Shown one piece after another: positions 60,044 to 64,000 of a stretch of 64,000 nt of DNA (its first letter is position 1; each line of letters begins with the position of its first letter). The position numbers were made by a program, and so were the translations under genes. The DNA is from Lota lota (taxonomy: Eukaryota; Chordata; Actinopteri; Gadiformes; Lotidae): positions 164,501 to 228,500 of the forward strand of contig JACYXH010000020.1 in NCBI GenBank assembly GCA_026745465.1. Direction: 5' to 3'. The notes below the pieces were generated by a model that was not told the origin of the DNA, did no database searches, and saw only the letters and a program-made list of their open reading frames with translations.

Positions 60044-60628
60044 TGAAGCGGGTCCTTGGTGGTAGCACGGACATAACTCAAAGTTCTGTGAGTATATAAA
60101 AACATCTTGCAAAGCAGAGAATATCACAGAATAAGGAGAATCAGAGGTGGGACTCCACACAGCCCCTGCGTCATGACTAATGTTTGAGGGAACCTTTGAA
60201 TGGTTTAGTGTTTTATAGATGTCCTTTTTATGTTCTGGGTGGAGCGCTACATAGCGTAGCAACGAATCAATGTTAAATTTTTTCTTACATCAACAGCAAA
60301 TACCACCCATTGTTTTAACTATATCAAGAAATGATGTTTACACTTTTCCCTATTTAGACTTTATTTTTGTCATGGCCATCTGATAAAAGGGAGGACTTTT
60401 ATAGTCCTGAGTACAAACTACAGCGCCTCATATAGTTAAAACAACTGATTGGTTGATTGGTACGCTAAAGTAGATTCCCCCCATAATCCCACCTAACAAT
60501 CCACCCATGCGCCATATGCAGGCTTGGCTCATTTGACTCTGCTGTCCAGTTCCCCCCCTGGGCTCTTATTTTGAAGTAGCAGAAGTCATGGCGAGGTAGG
60601 CTCACATAGCATCTCCAGATGCAACCCC

Positions 60629-63600
60629 TCACTTCTTAATGACGACCAGCACAGCCGTAGGCACCAAACCTACAGCAACAAAAAGATGAGTGAAAACATA
60701 ATTATGGTTCTGCTTAAACAATTCAATTCAAAAGTGCAACATTTACATTCAAAACAAACTGCTGACGGTTGGCACATCGGATTTGCATTTAGTCATTTAG
60801 CAGACACCTTTAAGCAAACCTCAAACAACTACGAATGCAGCGATTCTTGTTTCTCACTTGTTAAGTCACAAAGACACCCGAGATGGAAGATGGAGATGTC
60901 CCAACGGAACGCATTCTGAATTCAACGAGCGGGTCGCGCTCACCTAGCTCTTTGAGGGGCTTCTCCATGTCCAGCTCGGTGTAGACCTGGCGCGGGTAAG
61001 GCGACAGCAGGGTGAAGTCCTGGCCCTCGGGCGTGTTGCCGTTCATCTGCACGTAGACGCGCACCGCCGCCAGCGGCTCCTGCGCCTTGAACACGGCCGT
61101 GAGGGCCGAGCCGTCCAGCAGGCGCACCTGCGTCACACGGAGAGGTGGAGAACACATTCACGTCACTGCTGTGCTGGTCCACAGGTCTTGGAAAGAAATG
61201 GGAGTGGCTCTTAAACAAGATCAATGACATCCAAGAGCCCCCACATTATTAGTACATGTCTAGCATTCTATGGCCCAGTTACGGGAAATAGTTTGGCTAA
61301 CTCACTCCTATCTGGCCGTTACCAAATTGTTCTACTGTTGATACTGTTTGAATTAATTTCAGCTTATACATTTCTACTACTCTTATTGTGATAGAATCTG
61401 ATACTTCAATTTCATGTCCTTGCTGCTGTGGCACCCACATTTCACGTGGCGGATCGAAAGTAGTATCTTATCTTACATAGACTGTACAAGACTAGCATTT
61501 GGAACCTGGGTTCAAATTGCTATGATTTGATGACATCGTCGTCTTGCACCAATCAGAAACAAATTATAATAACTTGATTTTCCCCTCGTCCCGTTGTGTG
61601 TGTGTGTGCGTGCGTGCGTGCGAGCATCTGAAGGGCCTACCTGTATCCTACATTCATCGTACTCCTTCTTGGTGGGCGGGGGTCCCTGACCCCCCACTGG
61701 TGACGAAGGGCTGGGCTGCACAGGGGACGATGTGGACTCGGCGCCTTGCGGGACACCCCCCCCAAACTGACAAGTAACAAAACAACATTTATCTGAGTTA
61801 CTATGAGAATTAAAGGCAAGGCATGTTGGTAGTCTAGGAAAAGGTGTAACCCATTTTGAATGCATTGGCTGGTTTCACTTATAAACAAGGATAAAGAGTT
61901 ACCTTTTTTGCCCTTTCCTCTCGGTCACGTGCAATCTTATCTTTTACTCTTTGCCTGGCGGAAGACAGATGGAGAGAAATGCAGTATGGATCATTTGGGA
62001 TTAGCGCCGACAATCCAATGATGTACACAATTGAGAGGGCAAAAGTAAGATTATAATCTATTATGTGGAAATTTTTCGTTTGAGAGACAAGCCAAAAAAT
62101 ACTATATATATATATATATATATATATTTCACCCTCAACTGCCTGAAATTATGAAAGTTATACTAAATTGTAACTACACTATTGTTATTGAATGCTTCTG
62201 TTGATTACAGAGCTTTGCTAACAACAAACATATTCTTTGCAAGTCATTTGCAATTATCATTATGTAGTCTCATAAATCTAACCCTAACCACAACAAATGT
62301 GTTATGGCTGACCATCGATTGGAAGAGACGAAGAAACTCAGTCAAAAAGGTTATATGTGTTGAATGCTGTCATGGCATAATCAAATGACCACTAGGGACT
62401 AGTAGGGACTGATTACAGGACTCTTCTACACCGTAGTGCTGCCGCAGCTGATCATATTGGAGGTCTACTTAAAAAGAGTCCCTCCGAAGTGCACACACAA
62501 ACAAAACTTCGCCCATAGCCGGTGAAATGTCCTGTCCTGACACCAACGTCCTGGGACCAAGTGTCTGTAAAGACACTAAGTCCAACCCGTGCGAAATACA
62601 TTTGTTAAAATCACCTTCTGAAACCTCGATATTCTCACTCTCGAATTGGTTTCTCTCCGAGGCCGGACGAATATCTCCTTAACAAAACAGGAAACCCAGC
62701 GTAACTCCCCCCCTCCCACTTACTGGCTTCCGGTGCAGTCTCCCCCCGAGAAGTTTGGCTATAGCATTGTCTGGATCTGAGAATTATCATTATGTAATGT
62801 GATAGAAAGTCCAGTTCAAGCGAGACTCACATACGTTATGTCCATGAATCTGTTGCTAAATACATACTTGGCCATCTTGTCCTCCATCTTCTCCCTGCTG
62901 CGCAGGTCGGCCATCTTCTTCATCTCGTCGTCCTGCAGCTTCTGTTTGATCTGCAGCAACTCTTGGCCGTGCTTCCTCCTCTGCTTCTCCCGCTCCACCT
63001 CCTCCGCCCGCTCCCGCTCCCGCCGCTCTGCCTGCTTCAGCCGCATCAGCTCCTCCAGCCTGCACACACACACACAACACACATGGATGCATGGAGAGGA
63101 GAAACCATTGATGGCTCCTAGTTAAATTGACTGAGGAAGAGACACCCCGCTTTAGATGCCATCCATCTCCATATCCAACACACACACACAGCTGTATTTT
63201 TGCCATATTCTTTGTTAGTGGACACCCAGATTCATTCCACACAACAAACATAGGGTGAAAAGGCAGAGACAGGTCACAAGTCAAGATTAAAGTCTCTGCA
63301 TAAAGGGGATGACAGGGATTTCCGTCACCCAAACCCATTTATAGGCTTTGATGGAGACAGTAACCAGTAACGGTGCAGCCATGCCTTCTGACCTTTTCAC
63401 TTGCTCACGCTTTTCCTCTTCTGTCATTGGTTGCCTTGTATCCCCATCCTGGGTTTCTTGTTCCATGTCTACAACTTCTGTTCCTGAGAAGACGAAAAAT
63501 ATTGCAACGTTCATAAAAAGGGTTTTTATGATTGGGTATGAAAAAAAGGTAAACCATTAAAACCGTGCCTGGGTCAGCAATCGTGATGTTAACAGATAGT

Positions 63601-63782
63601 GAGGCTATCTGCAAACTTCCTGGTTGCCTCCATGACCACTAACTTGACACTAACCTTCAGCCGTGTCTGCTACTGTGGGCTGTGCTGGACTGGCCTGGTC
63701 TCCCACCGGACCCCCAAGGGGGATCCCCGCAGGGGGCACATACGGCTCATCGATGTCTGGGTCACCCTCGTGCTCCATTAAC
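60629..63782 (-). CDS. ubxn1: UBX domain-containing protein 1 (SAKS1-like), 5' end outside the window
   Basis: Minus-strand coding exons visible: 63655-63782, 63393-63483, 62868-63059, 61903-61954, 61641-61766, 60944-61127, 60629-60669 (814 bp). The first one starts in mid-codon and reads [14 protein letters not shown], which follows the UBA domain in the family, so the UBA exon(s) lie beyond 64,000. Then come a charged coiled coil (residues rich in Glu/Arg/Lys; [18 protein letters not shown]), a Ser/Pro/Gly linker ([11 protein letters not shown]) and a C-terminal UBX domain ([19 protein letters not shown] in place of the usual FPR turn, [18 protein letters not shown]). The family binds p97/VCP through UBX and ubiquitin through UBA and modulates ER-associated degradation in the cytosol. 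Confidence 0.94.
60783..60835 (+). repeat. SINE 3'-tail-like fragment in the last ubxn1 intron
   Basis: It contains CATTTAGCAGACACCTTTAA, close to the widespread teleost SINE tail. No tRNA head was seen, so it is probably truncated. Confidence 0.5.
62103..62128. repeat. (TA)n microsatellite in a ubxn1 intron
   Basis: About 13 units between exons at 61,954 and 62,868. Confidence 0.9.
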
Positions 63783-64000
63783 CTACGGATGTCAATATCA
63801 CAGGTGCAATTCTACAAACATCTTTCTGATCTACCGCCACAGAGTCAGTGGTTAAGTTAAGAGTATCGAAATGGGTCTGAAGAGGGAATGATGAGCAGAA
63901 TATACATTCTTAACAGGTGCTATTAGAGTTTGACGAGAACTGAATATTCCCATTGCAGCGTCTCGCTGTCCTTTAGACACATACAAATAAGCGCATACCA

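Larger units (their letters stand above)
58927..60600. other. Convergent 3' UTR region of prpf39 (+) and ubxn1 (-)
   Basis: No internal gene seen. prpf39 poly(A) signal AATAAA at 59,887-59,892. ubxn1 signal on the minus strand at 60,038-60,043 (TTTATT on plus). Transcripts therefore end tail to tail within about 150 bp. Confidence 0.6.

Overview
The window looks like a teleost fish chromosome. The genes have many introns with GT-AG borders. The spaces between them carry dinucleotide and tetranucleotide microsatellites, Tc1/mariner, hAT and Ty3/gypsy relics and tRNA-derived SINEs. The species cannot be named from sequence alone. The window has two halves. Bases 1-27,100 are a mobile-element-rich, repeatedly duplicated region carrying a PLAAT/HRASLS-type (LRAT-domain) gene cluster on the minus strand. 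Bases 27,600-64,000 hold four ordinary housekeeping genes.

Left half: 1-4717 is a tandem LTR-internal-LTR-internal-LTR array of a non-autonomous Ty3/gypsy chromovirus relative. It sits in intron 1 of a PLAAT-like copy whose remaining exons lie off the left edge. Bases 4718-25,300 are a mosaic of segmental duplications: about 6.59-9.64 kb matches 17.11-20.1 kb; 9.64-11.39 kb matches 23.1-25.3 kb; 11.4-14.4 kb matches 19.8-22.0 kb. They contain plaat-like gene A (11,477-13,117, frameshifted before its membrane anchor), gene B (19,886-21,101, intact, 158 aa), gene C (24,855-26,566, intact, 171 aa), two orphan last exons, an unidentified 64-aa membrane ORF present twice, solo LTRs with target-site duplications, split hAT copies and a chimeric Tc1 element.

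Right half: ints5 (+, four coding exons, 1005 aa, Integrator subunit 5); ganab (+, 24 coding exons, 935 aa, ER glucosidase II alpha); prpf39 (+, 15 coding exons, 736 aa, U1 snRNP-associated splicing factor); ubxn1 (-, seven coding exons visible, first exon(s) off the right edge). prpf39 and ubxn1 converge, with poly(A) signals about 150 bp apart. ints5 and plaat C are head to head across a (CA)n(CG)n tract. PLAAT genes, INTS5, GANAB and UBXN1 all lie in human 11q12-q13 (recalled knowledge), so the block appears to be conserved vertebrate synteny. prpf39 would be the newcomer relative to human. The genes are not an operon; they are independent neighbours. I found no CRISPR array, phage, bacterial system or standard rRNA/tRNA gene. 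Joined exon lengths of plaat B, plaat C, ints5, ganab and prpf39 were summed by hand and are multiples of three.
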